Assembly: GCA_944393465.1 (NCBI GenBank)
Contig: CALYAG010000002.1
Coordinates: 1-64,000 of the forward strand
Direction of reading: 5' to 3'
DNA from: an uncultured Clostridia bacterium
GTDB taxonomy: Bacteria > Bacillota > Clostridia > TANB77 > CAG-508
DNA: 64,000 bases
The notes beneath the pieces are model-generated. The model was not told the DNA's origin. It did not search any database and saw only the letters and a program-made list of their open reading frames with translations. The position numbers and the translations under genes are program-made. Every line of letters begins with the position of its first letter. The first letter of the stretch is position 1. Positions 17,268 through 27,043 of the stretch are shown here, in pieces.

Positions 17268-18245
17268 TTAGATAGCCATTATTCCAACCATACACATTAT
17301 AAGTGTTATTAAGCTAAATATTGAAACTATTTTATTTTCTTTCCAACCTGAAAGTTCAAAGTGATGGTGTATTGGCGCCATTTTAAATAATCTGTTTCCT
17401 GTTTTTTTGAAATATGCTACTTGCAAAATTACAGATAATGTTTCTATAACTGGTATGATTGCAATTACAATTAATAATAATGGTAATTTTAAATATAGTG
17501 CAATTCCTGCTATGGCTCCTCCTAGAAGTAATGAACCTGTGTCTCCCATAAATACATGAGCTGGATGAAGGTTAAATAGCAAAAATCCTAAAGCTGCGCC
17601 TATTATAATACATCCAAATATTGTTGTTTCTTTTATGTCCCATATAATTGAAATAACAGTCAAGCAAGTAAGTATTATTGTTGTAACACTTGTAGATAAG
17701 CCATCTATACCATCTGTTAAGTTTACTGCATTTGTAGTAGCAAGTATTACAATTACTGCAAAAGGTATATATAGCCATAGTGGAAGTGTTATATATGTTT
17801 TAACAAATGGTATGTATATATCTGTTCCATTGTCAAAGTTAAATACTAACATTACCACATATGCAACTGCTATAATTAATAAGCCTATCATTTTTAGTTT
17901 TGGGCTTAGTCCATCTGTATTATGTAAAATTACTTTTTTAAAATCGTCTATAAATCCTATTAGTCCAAATCCTATTGTAACAAATACCATAGGAAGTAGT
18001 CTTGTTGCTATTTCTGGTTCATCCTTAGCATAATCTATGTATAAAAATGCACTAAGTAAAACTATAGTTATTATTAATATAAGTCCTCCCATTGTAGGAG
18101 TTCCCTTTTTCTTTAAATGCGATTGTGGTCCATCTTCTCTTTCTGATTGCCCTACTTTTAATTTTCTAAGTATTGGTATTACTATTAGTGATATTACTGT
18201 GCTTGCAGCAAAAGATAATAATAATATCTTTATTTGAAAACTCAT
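17268..18245 (-). CDS. mraY: Phospho-N-acetylmuramoyl-pentapeptide-transferase
   Basis: The 325-residue, ten-segment membrane enzyme transfers phospho-MurNAc-pentapeptide to undecaprenyl phosphate, making lipid I. Diagnostic motifs are DDFKK at about 101-105, the NAVNLTDGIDGL loop at about 166-177, HVFMGDTGSLLLGG at about 231-244 and the MAPIHHHFELSGWKE histidine cluster at about 287-301. The start overlaps the murE stop by four bases (ATGA), so the two are translationally coupled. Confidence 0.96.
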   Translation of the reverse strand: MSFQIKILLLSFAASTVISLIVIPILRKLKVGQSEREDGPQSHLKKKGTPTMGGLILIITIVLLSAFLYIDYAKDEPEIATRLLPMVFVTIGFGLIGFIDDFKKVILHNTDGLSPKLKMIGLLIIAVAYVVMLVFNFDNGTDIYIPFVKTYITLPLWLYIPFAVIVILATTNAVNLTDGIDGLSTSVTTIILTCLTVISIIWDIKETTIFGCIIIGAALGFLLFNLHPAHVFMGDTGSLLLGGAIAGIALYLKLPLLLIVIAIIPVIETLSVILQVAYFKKTGNRLFKMAPIHHHFELSGWKENKIVSIFSLITLIMCMVGIMAI

Positions 18246-19726
18246 TTGTTATTCTCCATTTCATCTATGATTTGTGCAACTATTTCTCTTTCATCATAAT
18301 GATGTTTTACATGATTTATTTCTTGGTATGTTTCATGACCTTTGCCAGCTAAAACTATAATGTCATTTTTATTTGCCATTTTTATAGCTTTTCTTATAGC
18401 TTCAGTTCTGTCAACTATACATTCATATCTGTTAGTTGTTTTTTTGATGCCTTCTTCAATTTCTTTTACAATTGTTTCTGGGTCTTCCGTTCTTGGATTA
18501 TCTGAAGTTATTATTGTGTAAGCAGCTATTTTGCCTGATATTGCGCCCATTAAAGGTCTTTTTGTTTTATCTCTATCTCCACCACATCCAAAAACAGATA
18601 TTACTCTACCTCTAGTATATGATTTAACAGCTTGTAATATGTTCTCTAAGCTTTCTGGTGAATGAGCATAATCTATCATAATAGTTAAACCAAGTTTGTT
18701 GTCCACAAGTTCACTTCTACCTGGTACTTTGACTGTTTCTAGGGCTGATTTTATGTTTTCTGTTGAGCAGCCTAATTTTTCTGCAACTGAAATTGCAGCT
18801 AAACTGTTGTAAACACTAAATCTGCCAGGTATGTCTGTTTTTATTCTTTCATTTTTTCCATTTACTTTAACTCTAAAATCTACATATGAATTTGTTATTG
18901 TAATATCTTTTGCAAGCATATCACATTCATTATCTATACCATATGTTTTAAATATGCAATTTGGAGCAAGCTTTGGTACTCTAATTGTATTTATATCATC
19001 AACATTTATAAATCCATATTTACACATTTGAAATAGCTTAACTTTTGAATTAAAGTAGTCTTCCATATCTGGATGCTCTTTTTCGCTAATATGGTCTTCT
19101 GAAAAGTTTGTAAATATTCCTATGTTAAAATCTGTGCCATCCACTCTATGTAATTTTAAACTTTGTGATGAAACTTCCATTACGCAAGCTTTGCAACCGT
19201 CTTTTAACATTTCTGCAAATAGTCTTTGTAATTCAATGCTGTCTGGAGTTGTTCTATCACTATCTTCTATTTTTCTACTTCCTGAATATTCAGCAATTGT
19301 TCCAATTAAACCTGTTTTTATTCCTTGCTTTTCTAAAATTGATTTTATCATAAAAGTTGTTGTAGTTTTGCCTTTTGTGCCTGTAACACCTATAACTTGC
19401 ATTTTTCTTGATGGGTTATCATAAAAGTTACATGCTGCATAAGCTGTGGCTATTCTTGAGTCTGGAGCTGTAATTAAAACTACATCTTGAGGAATATTTC
19501 CCATTACATTTTTTAGTTCAGATTCATCAATTAAAATAACTTTTGCTCCATTTTGAATTGCTGACTCTATGTATTTGTGTCCGTCTGTGTCAAAGCCTTT
19601 TATGGCTATAAACATATCTCCCTCTTTTATGGTTCTAGAGTCTGTACTTATATTGTTTACCTCTACATCTAAATCTCCTTTAGCTTTTAGTCCTTCGATT
19701 CCTGCTATAATATTTTTTAAATTCAT
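18242..19726 (-). CDS. murE: UDP-MurNAc-tripeptide ligase MurE, meso-DAP type
   Basis: The 494-residue cytoplasmic ligase adds the third stem-peptide residue. ATP-binding loop: GVTGTKGKTTTTFM at about 114-127. The DNPR motif in ITSDNPRTEDP (about 405) marks enzymes that use meso-diaminopimelate. A DYAHSPESLE motif is present at about 342-351. The ATG at 19726 has no Shine-Dalgarno close by; the nearest strong one, AAGGAGG at 19776-19782, lies about 50 bases upstream, so initiation may depend on leader translation or structure. It is the first gene of murE-mraY-ftsW-murG. Confidence 0.95.
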   Translation of the reverse strand: MNLKNIIAGIEGLKAKGDLDVEVNNISTDSRTIKEGDMFIAIKGFDTDGHKYIESAIQNGAKVILIDESELKNVMGNIPQDVVLITAPDSRIATAYAACNFYDNPSRKMQVIGVTGTKGKTTTTFMIKSILEKQGIKTGLIGTIAEYSGSRKIEDSDRTTPDSIELQRLFAEMLKDGCKACVMEVSSQSLKLHRVDGTDFNIGIFTNFSEDHISEKEHPDMEDYFNSKVKLFQMCKYGFINVDDINTIRVPKLAPNCIFKTYGIDNECDMLAKDITITNSYVDFRVKVNGKNERIKTDIPGRFSVYNSLAAISVAEKLGCSTENIKSALETVKVPGRSELVDNKLGLTIMIDYAHSPESLENILQAVKSYTRGRVISVFGCGGDRDKTKRPLMGAISGKIAAYTIITSDNPRTEDPETIVKEIEEGIKKTTNRYECIVDRTEAIRKAIKMANKNDIIVLAGKGHETYQEINHVKHHYDEREIVAQIIDEMENNK

Positions 19727-19763
19727 AATTTTTGCGATAAATTAAGTAAGCTTTATACTAAAC

Positions 19764-19853
19764 TTAATGTATCTTCCTCCTTATTAATATTTGCCGTAAA
19801 CTCAATTTTTCCTTTTTTAGTTGCCATTTTACTTTTGCCTTAAATAATGGCAT
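19764..19853 (-). CDS. Candidate murE leader ORF containing an in-frame CGG
   Basis: ATG 19853 is preceded by AAAGGAAAAAA, a good ribosome site. The frame reads MPLFKAKVKWQLKKEKLSL, then CGG (19794-19796), then ten more codons, and stops at 19764. A +1 shift at the CGG would instead end the peptide three codons later (Gly-Lys-Tyr-stop at 19784-19786), immediately before the AAGGAGG at 19776-19782. It is the only plausible ORF with an unexplained in-frame CGG. An overlapping 24-codon ORF (19753-19827) is an equally possible but weaker candidate. Entirely unproven. Confidence 0.28.
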   Translation of the reverse strand: MPLFKAKVKWQLKKEKLSLRQILIRRKIH

Positions 19854-19917
19854 TTTTTTCCTTTAAAAAAGTTACGGTTTATCATCTTATTCAATTGCCT
19901 AAAATGATACTTATTCT

Positions 19918-19947
19918 ATTATATAACTTATTTTATTAAAAAAACAA
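19918..19947 (-). promoter_or_regulatory. Candidate promoter of the murE operon
   Basis: On the minus strand TTGTTT (19942-19947) is followed after 18 bases by a perfect TATAAT (19918-19923). The -35 element overlaps the preceding terminator's T-run. Transcription would start about 185 bases before murE. Confidence 0.4.
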
Positions 19948-19976
19948 GATTATATGCGAAATAATCTTGTTTTTTT
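19938..19976 (-). terminator. Strong terminator after the histidine kinase gene
   Basis: A perfect 16-base inverted repeat (AAAAAAACAAGATTAT and its complement) encloses a seven-base loop with T-runs on either strand. It separates the 20-31 kb genes from the murE operon. Confidence 0.85.
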
Positions 19977-20030
19977 GGAATAAAATTTAATCAATTAGCT
20001 ATAAATAGTAACAATAAAATTTAGTTTTCA

Positions 20031-21359
20031 TTACTTCCAATTATAAATCTCTAATTGTTGTTTAAATATTCCTCCGTCTTCGCGTGAAGTTGTTAGACGC
20101 AAGTTTTCATTTTTTTGTACTATTTTATTTACTCTCCATAGTCCAAGACCATGACAGCGCTTGTCTTTTTTGGTTGTAAAACCTTTTTGTTTTAATTTAG
20201 ATAAATCTAGTAATGTATTTTTGCAAGGATTTTCTATTATTACTAAATTTCTATTGTTGTAACTATCTTTTAGAAATTTGATGTAGATTTGCTTGTTTTC
20301 ACACTCTTTGCTCGCCTCTATTGCATTATCTATTAAAATTCCAAGCACTCTACATAGCTCATAAATTTTAATTTTTAGGCTATTTAAGTTTACATACACT
20401 TCAACATTTATGGTTATACCATACTTTTTGGCTTCTATATATTTGTTGTTAATTATGTTATAGATTGCAGGGCTAGATTTTGCAAGGCTTTCAAAACTTT
20501 CTGAATTTTTTATTTCTTTGCAGTCACATATAAATTCGTTATACATATGAGTAAGACCATCCATGTCTTTTGCAGCAATGTAACCTCCCATGCCTTGCAT
20601 AATGTTTTTCATATCATGCCTAAAAGATTGCATTTCGTCAAAGCTTTCTTGAAGCCTAGTATTGTTTCCTTCTAATTTACTAATTTTGCTTTGCTTCTCT
20701 TGTATTTGTATAGTTTTATTTATGCTTATTACAGTTATTAAATAATAACAAATAACTAAAATAATTGCTAAAATATAAATTGCAGTTGGCAATATTTCAA
20801 ACATATTAAATAAACTTATTTCATTTATTAGAATTAATACTGACGAAACAGCACTTACTTCTATAATTTGATTTTTGGCTTTTTGATTAAAATTTTCTGG
20901 AACAAGTAATTTTATTTTAAATTTTTTTGTTAAAAAATATACGAAAGCATAAATTAAAATGGCTAAAATTCCTGTTAAAGTAAACACAAATATATTGTTT
21001 GAAACTTGAGAAAATAAGTTTGTTTGATTTATTTTTGCGCAAATTAGGTTTGCGCTAGTAGACATTACAAGATTTATTTCATCTAGAATTATAAGTTTTG
21101 TGAATTTTAAATTTAAGACAAATTTGTAGATTAGTGTTTGGGCTATTAGCTCAATTATTATTGAATATGGCATAGGCGTAGCCATTCGTATAAAAGAAAC
21201 AAGGACAGTTTGAACCATCCAAGTTCTTTTTATATCTTCTTTATTTATATTTAAAACATTTACTAATATTTTGTTTTGTAAAGCTATTGCTATGCCTGTG
21301 TAAATTAGTATGCTTATGCAAATAATTAAAGCATTGCTAGATAATAATGCAATATTCAT
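20031..21359 (-). CDS. Orphan GHKL sensor histidine kinase (AgrC/CitA-like architecture)
   Basis: The gene encodes 442 residues. About six hydrophobic segments occupy residues 1-215, then a short coiled coil leads to the phospho-acceptor His in SFRHDMKNIMQGMGGYIA (about residue 250). The ATPase has the N box LGILIDNAIEASKE and a G box CHGLGLWRVNKIV. This is the AgrC-type layout used for peptide or ligand sensing. No response regulator lies next to it; its neighbours are glycosyltransferases upstream and murE after a terminator. The input signal is unknown. Confidence 0.85.
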   Translation of the reverse strand: MNIALLSSNALIICISILIYTGIAIALQNKILVNVLNINKEDIKRTWMVQTVLVSFIRMATPMPYSIIIELIAQTLIYKFVLNLKFTKLIILDEINLVMSTSANLICAKINQTNLFSQVSNNIFVFTLTGILAILIYAFVYFLTKKFKIKLLVPENFNQKAKNQIIEVSAVSSVLILINEISLFNMFEILPTAIYILAIILVICYYLITVISINKTIQIQEKQSKISKLEGNNTRLQESFDEMQSFRHDMKNIMQGMGGYIAAKDMDGLTHMYNEFICDCKEIKNSESFESLAKSSPAIYNIINNKYIEAKKYGITINVEVYVNLNSLKIKIYELCRVLGILIDNAIEASKECENKQIYIKFLKDSYNNRNLVIIENPCKNTLLDLSKLKQKGFTTKKDKRCHGLGLWRVNKIVQKNENLRLTTSREDGGIFKQQLEIYNWK

Positions 21360-21490
21360 ATTCTTCTCCCCTGCTATCCATTTTTTACCATAGTCAATAT
21401 GATATTACTATTTTCGACTTTTTGCAATAGTTTTTGACAAATTTTTACAAAATTTATTCTAATAAGATTAATATATGAATCTTACAAAAT

Positions 21491-22342
21491 TTATTCTAAT
21501 ATTTTAAAATATTCATCTAATACTATTCTTTCGTATTTGTCCCCACATAGTATACTGTCTTTTTGATATTGAAATCCTGATTTTGCATAATTATCTTCTT
21601 TTATTTTATTTACATATTCCATATATTCTTCTATTTGGTCTTTATTTAAAAAGAATGGTTTATTTGTGTAAATAAAATGTACTACTTTTATATCATCTAA
21701 TTTATAATTATTGAAAGTAATATAGTAGTCAATATGTGGGAAGAAAAGATTATATCCTACATCTAAGTGCAATTCTTCTTTTGTGTCCCATGATGGGTCA
21801 TATTCTTGTAAAACATCTTGGTCACCAATTGACTCTTTCTCATCTATTATTTTATCTATTATTTTGTAAAATGAAGGTAACACATTTTGTTTTGGTTCTA
21901 TAACCATTAGCCCTGAAGTTAGTTTTGTCCACTCTTTGCTTACAGATGGGCCATATCTTCTATCTATTGTTGCAGACATATTCTTTTTTTCAAATAATTC
22001 ATCTATGTTTTTTCTTACATACATATCACTATCTAAATAAACCAATTTATCAAATTCTGTTAGTTCAAATAGTAATAATTTATCAAAAGTATTTGTCCAA
22101 TGAGAAAAGCTGCCTTTTTCATTTTTAGCTTTTATGGTTTCTGGTAATTCAATACTTGGCTTTTTTATGATTTGTATGCCATAACTTTTTATTTTTTCTT
22201 CATCTTGTTTTGAAATATTGCAAGTTACTAACATTGCTAAAGGATATTTTGCCCCTACATTTTTTAAAGATTTTGCAAGTGCTAGTGCTCCTTTTAAATA
22301 CTTTTCTGTACTTAAAACTGTTATATAAGAGTAATTATTCAT
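21491..22342 (-). CDS. Family 8 glycosyltransferase (glycogenin/LgtC-like)
   Basis: The 283-residue GT-A enzyme begins YSYITVLSTEKYLKGALALAKSL, the GT8 start. The metal-binding DXD is in LVYLDSDMYV (about 96-105), followed by SATIDRRYG and SGLMVIEP. A conserved late His occurs in VVHFIYTNKPF. It probably adds a sugar to a surface glycan or protein from a UDP-sugar. It is in a run with two GT2 enzymes and a phosphatase-family gene, suggesting cell-surface glycan assembly. Confidence 0.85.
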   Translation of the reverse strand: MNNYSYITVLSTEKYLKGALALAKSLKNVGAKYPLAMLVTCNISKQDEEKIKSYGIQIIKKPSIELPETIKAKNEKGSFSHWTNTFDKLLLFELTEFDKLVYLDSDMYVRKNIDELFEKKNMSATIDRRYGPSVSKEWTKLTSGLMVIEPKQNVLPSFYKIIDKIIDEKESIGDQDVLQEYDPSWDTKEELHLDVGYNLFFPHIDYYITFNNYKLDDIKVVHFIYTNKPFFLNKDQIEEYMEYVNKIKEDNYAKSGFQYQKDSILCGDKYERIVLDEYFKILE

Positions 22343-22401
22343 TTCAAAATCTCCTCGTCTTATTATTAATTTAAAATCTTTTATAAAACTACAATTTTAT
22401 T

Positions 22402-22950
22402 CTATTTATTATTTACAATGTACTTTCTAACCTCACCATTTTTTAAAGTAATAGATTCTAAGTCTTTATTGGCTGGAAGGCCATTAAAATAACAATCTAT
22501 GACTTGCGCTACTCCCGCATGTGTTACTAATACAACACTTTTATTTTTATATTTTTTAATTATGCCATCCATGCAATTAAAAACTCTTTTAAATAGTGAT
22601 TGTATAGGTTCTACATTGCAAATGTTATAATTTTTATCATAATCTAAAAGCATTTTTATATTACAATCTTCTCTATTTGGTTTACCTTCCATATCTCCAA
22701 AATTTCTTTCAATAAGCTCCGGTTCCACCATAGGTTTTACTCCTGTAATGTTACTTACATATTTAGCTGTTTCTTTGGCTCTAATTAGTGGAGAAACTAA
22801 AATATCATCAACATGAATATTTTTAAATTTTTCAGCAGTTTCTTCTGCTTGTTTTATTCCTTCGCTATTTAAAGGTATATCTTTTCTCCCTTGAAATATA
22901 TTTTTCACATTGTAATCTGTTTGTCCATGCCTTACTACATAAATTTCCAT
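22402..22950 (-). CDS. Histidine phosphatase family protein (phosphoglycerate-mutase-like)
   Basis: The gene encodes 182 residues. The phospho-accepting His9 lies in YVVRHGQTDYN. Other family residues are Arg in SPLIRAKETAKYV, Glu in ELIERNFGDMEGK and the second His in VVLVTHAGVAQVID. Members dephosphorylate sugar phosphates, cobalamin precursors or other small phosphates; the substrate here is unknown. It is embedded among glycosyltransferase genes. Confidence 0.88.
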   Translation of the reverse strand: MEIYVVRHGQTDYNVKNIFQGRKDIPLNSEGIKQAEETAEKFKNIHVDDILVSPLIRAKETAKYVSNITGVKPMVEPELIERNFGDMEGKPNREDCNIKMLLDYDKNYNICNVEPIQSLFKRVFNCMDGIIKKYKNKSVVLVTHAGVAQVIDCYFNGLPANKDLESITLKNGEVRKYIVNNK

Positions 22951-23028
22951 AATTTTCTTCCTTTCTTGCTCGAAGGAAAAACACAGGGAAAAGATATTTA
23001 ACCTTATCCACCTTGTTTTTCAAGCATC

Positions 23029-24024
23029 TTATTTACCTAACAAATAGAAAAACTTTTTAAAATACAACTCTTTATTTTTTTCTACATAATCTAGTTCTTT
23101 TGGTTTTAGCCCATCTAAACTGCTTTCTAATTTAGAGTAAACTTCATTAAACTTTTTTTCCAGTATGTTTTTTACTTTTTCTTTATCCTCATATTGTGAA
23201 TTATAAAGTTCTTCTAATATTGTGCATAAAATTCTAAGATACCTTACTAAACATTTGTCATACAAGTACCTATTATTGTATTCTTTAAAAAATTGTTCAT
23301 AATTATCAAATACTTCTAAAGCCTCTAGTCTGCCTATCGAAAAGTCTTTGTGCATTAAACTATTTTTTCTTTGAACATAATCGTATAGCACTTTTTCTGT
23401 TGAAACTAATTTATGTATTTTGTTAAATAGCTTATATGTTGTTAAATCATCTTCATATTTTTTTCCAACTGGGAATCCAATATCATCAAATAACTCTTTT
23501 TTGTATAACTTATTCCATACAACTATTGACTTTCCTGTTATATATATTTCTTCACTGTTTATTCTATTTAAAGCTCCTAAAGAGTCTGTGGTAATAAAGT
23601 CTAAGTTATTTATATTATCAAATTTGGTTTTATTATTAAATAAATCTTCGTCACTTATTTGAACTGAAGCACATTCAGATATATCTGAATTAGTTTCTTT
23701 TAATAACTTGTATAGACATTCGTAAAATTCAAGTGAAATAACGTCATCGGAGTCCACAAATCCAATATATTTGCCTGTAACAATATTTAATCCAGCATTT
23801 CTAGCTGCTGAAAGTCCCTGATTTTTTTGACTTAATAATTTAATTCTTTTATCATTTTTAGCATACTGTTCACAAATTGCTTTTGAACCATCTGTTGAGC
23901 CGTCATTAATTATAATAATTTCTAAATTTTTATATGTTTGATTTATTACACTTTCTAATGAATATGGTAAAAATTTTTCTACATTATATACAGGTATAAT
24001 TACTGAAATTAGTTCTTTATCCAA
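23029..24024 (-). CDS. Family 2 glycosyltransferase
   Basis: The 331-residue protein has a GT2 GT-A domain in its first 110 residues: ISVIIPVYNVEKFLPYSLES, IIINDGSTDGS and the DXD motif in GFVDSDDVI. The C-terminal 200 residues are helical and charged, as in capsule and teichoic-acid sugar transferases (EpsJ/WaaB type). It has no membrane segment. The acceptor is unknown; neighbouring genes point to surface glycan synthesis. Confidence 0.87.
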   Translation of the reverse strand: MDKELISVIIPVYNVEKFLPYSLESVINQTYKNLEIIIINDGSTDGSKAICEQYAKNDKRIKLLSQKNQGLSAARNAGLNIVTGKYIGFVDSDDVISLEFYECLYKLLKETNSDISECASVQISDEDLFNNKTKFDNINNLDFITTDSLGALNRINSEEIYITGKSIVVWNKLYKKELFDDIGFPVGKKYEDDLTTYKLFNKIHKLVSTEKVLYDYVQRKNSLMHKDFSIGRLEALEVFDNYEQFFKEYNNRYLYDKCLVRYLRILCTILEELYNSQYEDKEKVKNILEKKFNEVYSKLESSLDGLKPKELDYVEKNKELYFKKFFYLLGK

Positions 24025-24083
24025 CTTTTAACTTCCTTTCATAAAATTTTAAAATAGAGCCATGCAATCATGGCCTACTTTTT

Positions 24084-24749
24084 TTATTTTAATATGCTTG
24101 TCCTTTTTAATATGGCTCTAATTATTTCTGTAGACATTTTTGACATTGTTTCATTAGTTTTGCGGTCATGTGATGTATTGATGATTTTTCCTATATTTAA
24201 TTCTGTTACTCTATAACCTTTATTTATAACATCAAGTAATATTCCTATATCTACTCCATAGTCCTTTTCTAAAGTTAATTCCTGAAGTATACTTTTTCTT
24301 GAAGCTATCATGCCACTAATTGGTTCAGTAAACTTATACATATTTGGATAAATAAGATTTAATAGTGGTTTAACAACTATTTCTGTTACTGTTCCCCCTA
24401 CAGTTCTGTCAAAAGCTGATTTTACAAAATCTGTTTTGTTTTCAATTATTGGCCTCGCAAGCTCCTCTACTATATTTTGGTGTTCATATTTAACATCTGC
24501 ATCTAAAAAAACTATAACCTCATTTTTGGCATATTTTATTCCATCTTCCATTGCATATCCTTTGCCTTGACAGTTACATCTTTCTACTCTTGCTCCATTT
24601 TCTAATGCAATTCGTTCTGTTTTGTCCGTACTTAAATTGTTAATAACTAATATTTCATTTACTAAACTACATTTTTTTGCTACCGCTATTGAATTTGCTA
24701 TATTTGCTTCTTCGTTAAATGCTGGTATAATTACACTTATAGTCTCCAT
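24084..24749 (-). CDS. Family 2 glycosyltransferase, GPGS/DPM1-like
   Basis: The 221-residue single-domain GT2 protein begins ISVIIPAFNEEANIANSIAV. The metal site is in VIVFLDADVKYEHQ. Also present are QGKGYAMEDGIKYAKN and ISGMIASRKSI. Its size and the GKGYAMEDG block resemble glucosyl-3-phosphoglycerate or dolichol-phosphate-mannose synthase-like enzymes. The exact donor and acceptor cannot be read. A weak hairpin (24059-24074) follows the stop codon. Confidence 0.8.
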   Translation of the reverse strand: METISVIIPAFNEEANIANSIAVAKKCSLVNEILVINNLSTDKTERIALENGARVERCNCQGKGYAMEDGIKYAKNEVIVFLDADVKYEHQNIVEELARPIIENKTDFVKSAFDRTVGGTVTEIVVKPLLNLIYPNMYKFTEPISGMIASRKSILQELTLEKDYGVDIGILLDVINKGYRVTELNIGKIINTSHDRKTNETMSKMSTEIIRAILKRTSILK

Positions 24750-24859
24750 AAAATTTCGCCCTTTCGTTTTCTTTTTAAATTTGTCCTAACATTAATATTA
24801 TACACCTTTTTTCGACATTTAGCAACAATTTGTTGTTCTTAAACGATAATCTATCAATG

Positions 24860-24960
24860 TTGTTAAATTGGACCGTCCCCTTTGACAACTTTTTTCATTT
24901 TAGGACCGTCCCCAACTGAAAATTATTTTCGATTTAGGACCGTCCCCAACTGAAAATTTT
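24860..24960. repeat. Three GGGGACGGTCC-type repeat units
   Basis: Units at about 24860-24889, 24891-24923 and 24925-24960 share GGACCGTCCCC. The last two are nearly identical to those at 15932-16000 (ACCGTCCCCAACTGAAAA), and the third runs into the stop codon of the LtaS-like gene. Confidence 0.7.
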
Positions 24961-26938
24961 ATTTTGCAAATAGGTTATTTTTTATTATTGTATCTGACAA
25001 ATATATTTCATTTTCCATCTTTTCTTGAAGCCCTGCTAACTCTTCTGTTTCTGCTATTTCTTCCTTGGTTTCTCTGTCATAATAAATATCATTTATGCAA
25101 TAGTATTTGCTCGTTATAAAGCCTAAGCCCTTTATAAATGAATAATCTTTATCTGAGAAAATGCTTGTCCCAATAGAAAAATTATCTTTTACTCCTAGTA
25201 AATCTAGTATTGTAGGCTTTATATCTATTTTAGACACACATCTAGTTATTGTCTCTCCTGTATTTACATTTGGTATTTTTATGGCAAATGGTACATGCAC
25301 ATCCTTTGTATGATGATCAAAATCTGTATATGTATATCCATTTTTTCCATACAAGCCTAGTAAGTCATCTGATTCTATGCCTGAACCATGGTCTCCATAA
25401 ACAACTATGATGCTATTTTGAGCAAGTCCTGTTTCTTCTAAGCCTTCTATAAACTTTCCAAATGCATAATCTACAAAGTTACAAGATAAAATATAATTTT
25501 TCAAGTTTTCATCAGTCATATCTGCGATATCTTCATCTGTTATTGTAAGTTTTTCTTCTAAATTTGATGCCCCTGTTAAGTGGAAAGGTAAGTGAGTTGT
25601 AACACTAACTAGAGTTGTGCAAAATGGTTTATCATATGAGTTCATTATATTAACCGCTTCTTCTAAAAAGCCTTCATCAGAGTAAAAATCTCCAGCTCTT
25701 TCTATATTGGGGAATTTTGAAATGTCATTATATTCATCTATATGATACCCCTGATGGTAAACTGCATCTCTATTCCAATATGTGCTTGTATTTGGATGCA
25801 TAAATGAAGTATAGTACCCTTCATTTCTTAAAGTAGTATATATATCATTCCACGTATTTCTATAATATTTTTGAAATACATACCCATTCTCTAGTGAATA
25901 TAATGAATTTTCCATTTCGAACTCAGAATCTGCCGTTGTTCCTAAGCCTTGATTATACATATCAGTACAAGAAATATTTTCATTAAAGAATTTGTTTAAA
26001 TTTGGCATTATTTCTTTTCCATTTATTTGTTTTCCTATAATGTATTCGTTTAAGCTTTCTAATTGCAATATAATAACATTGCTTTCTTTTGCTATACCGG
26101 TATATTCTGTTTCCTTTGTTTTGTCTTTTGCATTTTCTTCATAAGCATTTTCTAGTTTTTGTTCATCAATTTCTGGCTTACTTATCAAACTAGAAAAATA
26201 GTCTTTGGCATCTTCATAGTGATAATAATATATTGACGTGCTTTGCACAATTAGTGATTTGTTATATCCTTTTGATTCATATATGTCATTTATGTATGTA
26301 TTTATCCAATATGAGTTTAATATAATTAAGCCTATTATGATTATTATTTTTAGAATTCTGTTTTTATAATAAGTCCTTCTAAGCTTTTTATATGAAAGTA
26401 TGCTTAACCCTGCAACTATTATATTATCTAAGAAAAATATGGCAACATTTTTAATATTTATTAGCAAAATTATGCCTTCACCTATCTCTTTTCCATATTG
26501 TAAGTTTCCTATTTGATAAAGTGATAAAAAATTTGTCGAATAGCTATAATATAAAAAGTTTGCATATATAATAATTGTGGAAATGAAATATACAATATTC
26601 AAATACCAATATCCAAATTTGTTTTTATGATTTATTGCTGGGCACATTATTAACATTGATGCACTAATCAAATACCATATTATTTTTGGCTCATATGTTA
26701 GCCCTATTGTATAATTTAATAAAAGCCCTTTATATGCAAGTAATAAACTGCCAATTATAAATATTAAGTTGTTTTTTAGTATGTATAATAATTTGTTTTC
26801 TTTTTTTACTAATATAAGTGCTTTAGGTTCTCCAGCTATTCTGTTTTTTGTTTTTATACGTTTAGGTTTTGATTTTTGCTTTAGATGTTTTTGCTTATAT
26901 TCTCTCTTTATTTTTTTACTTCTTTTTGCTACTTCCAT
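24959..26938 (-). CDS. LtaS-like membrane phosphoglycerol transferase (sulfatase family)
   Basis: The gene encodes 659 residues from ATG 26938, which has GTGGAGG just upstream; a GTG nine codons earlier has no site. A very basic N-terminus (about 1-40) is followed by five membrane segments (about 45-235) and an extracellular alkaline-phosphatase-superfamily domain (about 280-650). The nucleophile Thr is in GLGTTADSEFEMENSLY, and metal ligands are expected in the VVYGDHGSGIESDD and DHHTKDVHVPFAI regions. LtaS enzymes polymerise glycerol phosphate from phosphatidylglycerol onto lipid anchors; related enzymes decorate other glycans. Upstream of the glycosyltransferase run. Confidence 0.85.
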   Translation of the reverse strand: MEVAKRSKKIKREYKQKHLKQKSKPKRIKTKNRIAGEPKALILVKKENKLLYILKNNLIFIIGSLLLAYKGLLLNYTIGLTYEPKIIWYLISASMLIMCPAINHKNKFGYWYLNIVYFISTIIIYANFLYYSYSTNFLSLYQIGNLQYGKEIGEGIILLINIKNVAIFFLDNIIVAGLSILSYKKLRRTYYKNRILKIIIIIGLIILNSYWINTYINDIYESKGYNKSLIVQSTSIYYYHYEDAKDYFSSLISKPEIDEQKLENAYEENAKDKTKETEYTGIAKESNVIILQLESLNEYIIGKQINGKEIMPNLNKFFNENISCTDMYNQGLGTTADSEFEMENSLYSLENGYVFQKYYRNTWNDIYTTLRNEGYYTSFMHPNTSTYWNRDAVYHQGYHIDEYNDISKFPNIERAGDFYSDEGFLEEAVNIMNSYDKPFCTTLVSVTTHLPFHLTGASNLEEKLTITDEDIADMTDENLKNYILSCNFVDYAFGKFIEGLEETGLAQNSIIVVYGDHGSGIESDDLLGLYGKNGYTYTDFDHHTKDVHVPFAIKIPNVNTGETITRCVSKIDIKPTILDLLGVKDNFSIGTSIFSDKDYSFIKGLGFITSKYYCINDIYYDRETKEEIAETEELAGLQEKMENEIYLSDTIIKNNLFAK

Positions 26939-27043
26939 TAGTCCTCCACTTACTTCGTCTTTCACTGCTTACATATTTTATCACAATTTTGCGCCAAAGT
27001 AAATATTATGTAAATTTTTTATTTAAAATATTTTTCTCAGTAA

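Larger units (their letters stand above)
19727..20030. other. Intergenic leader of the murE operon (304 bases)
   Basis: From right to left on the minus strand it holds the histidine-kinase terminator (19938-19976), a promoter (19918-19947), a small ORF candidate (19764-19853), an isolated strong AAGGAGG (19776-19782) and an ATTAAGT/ACTTAAT hairpin just before the murE start. Confidence 0.5.
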
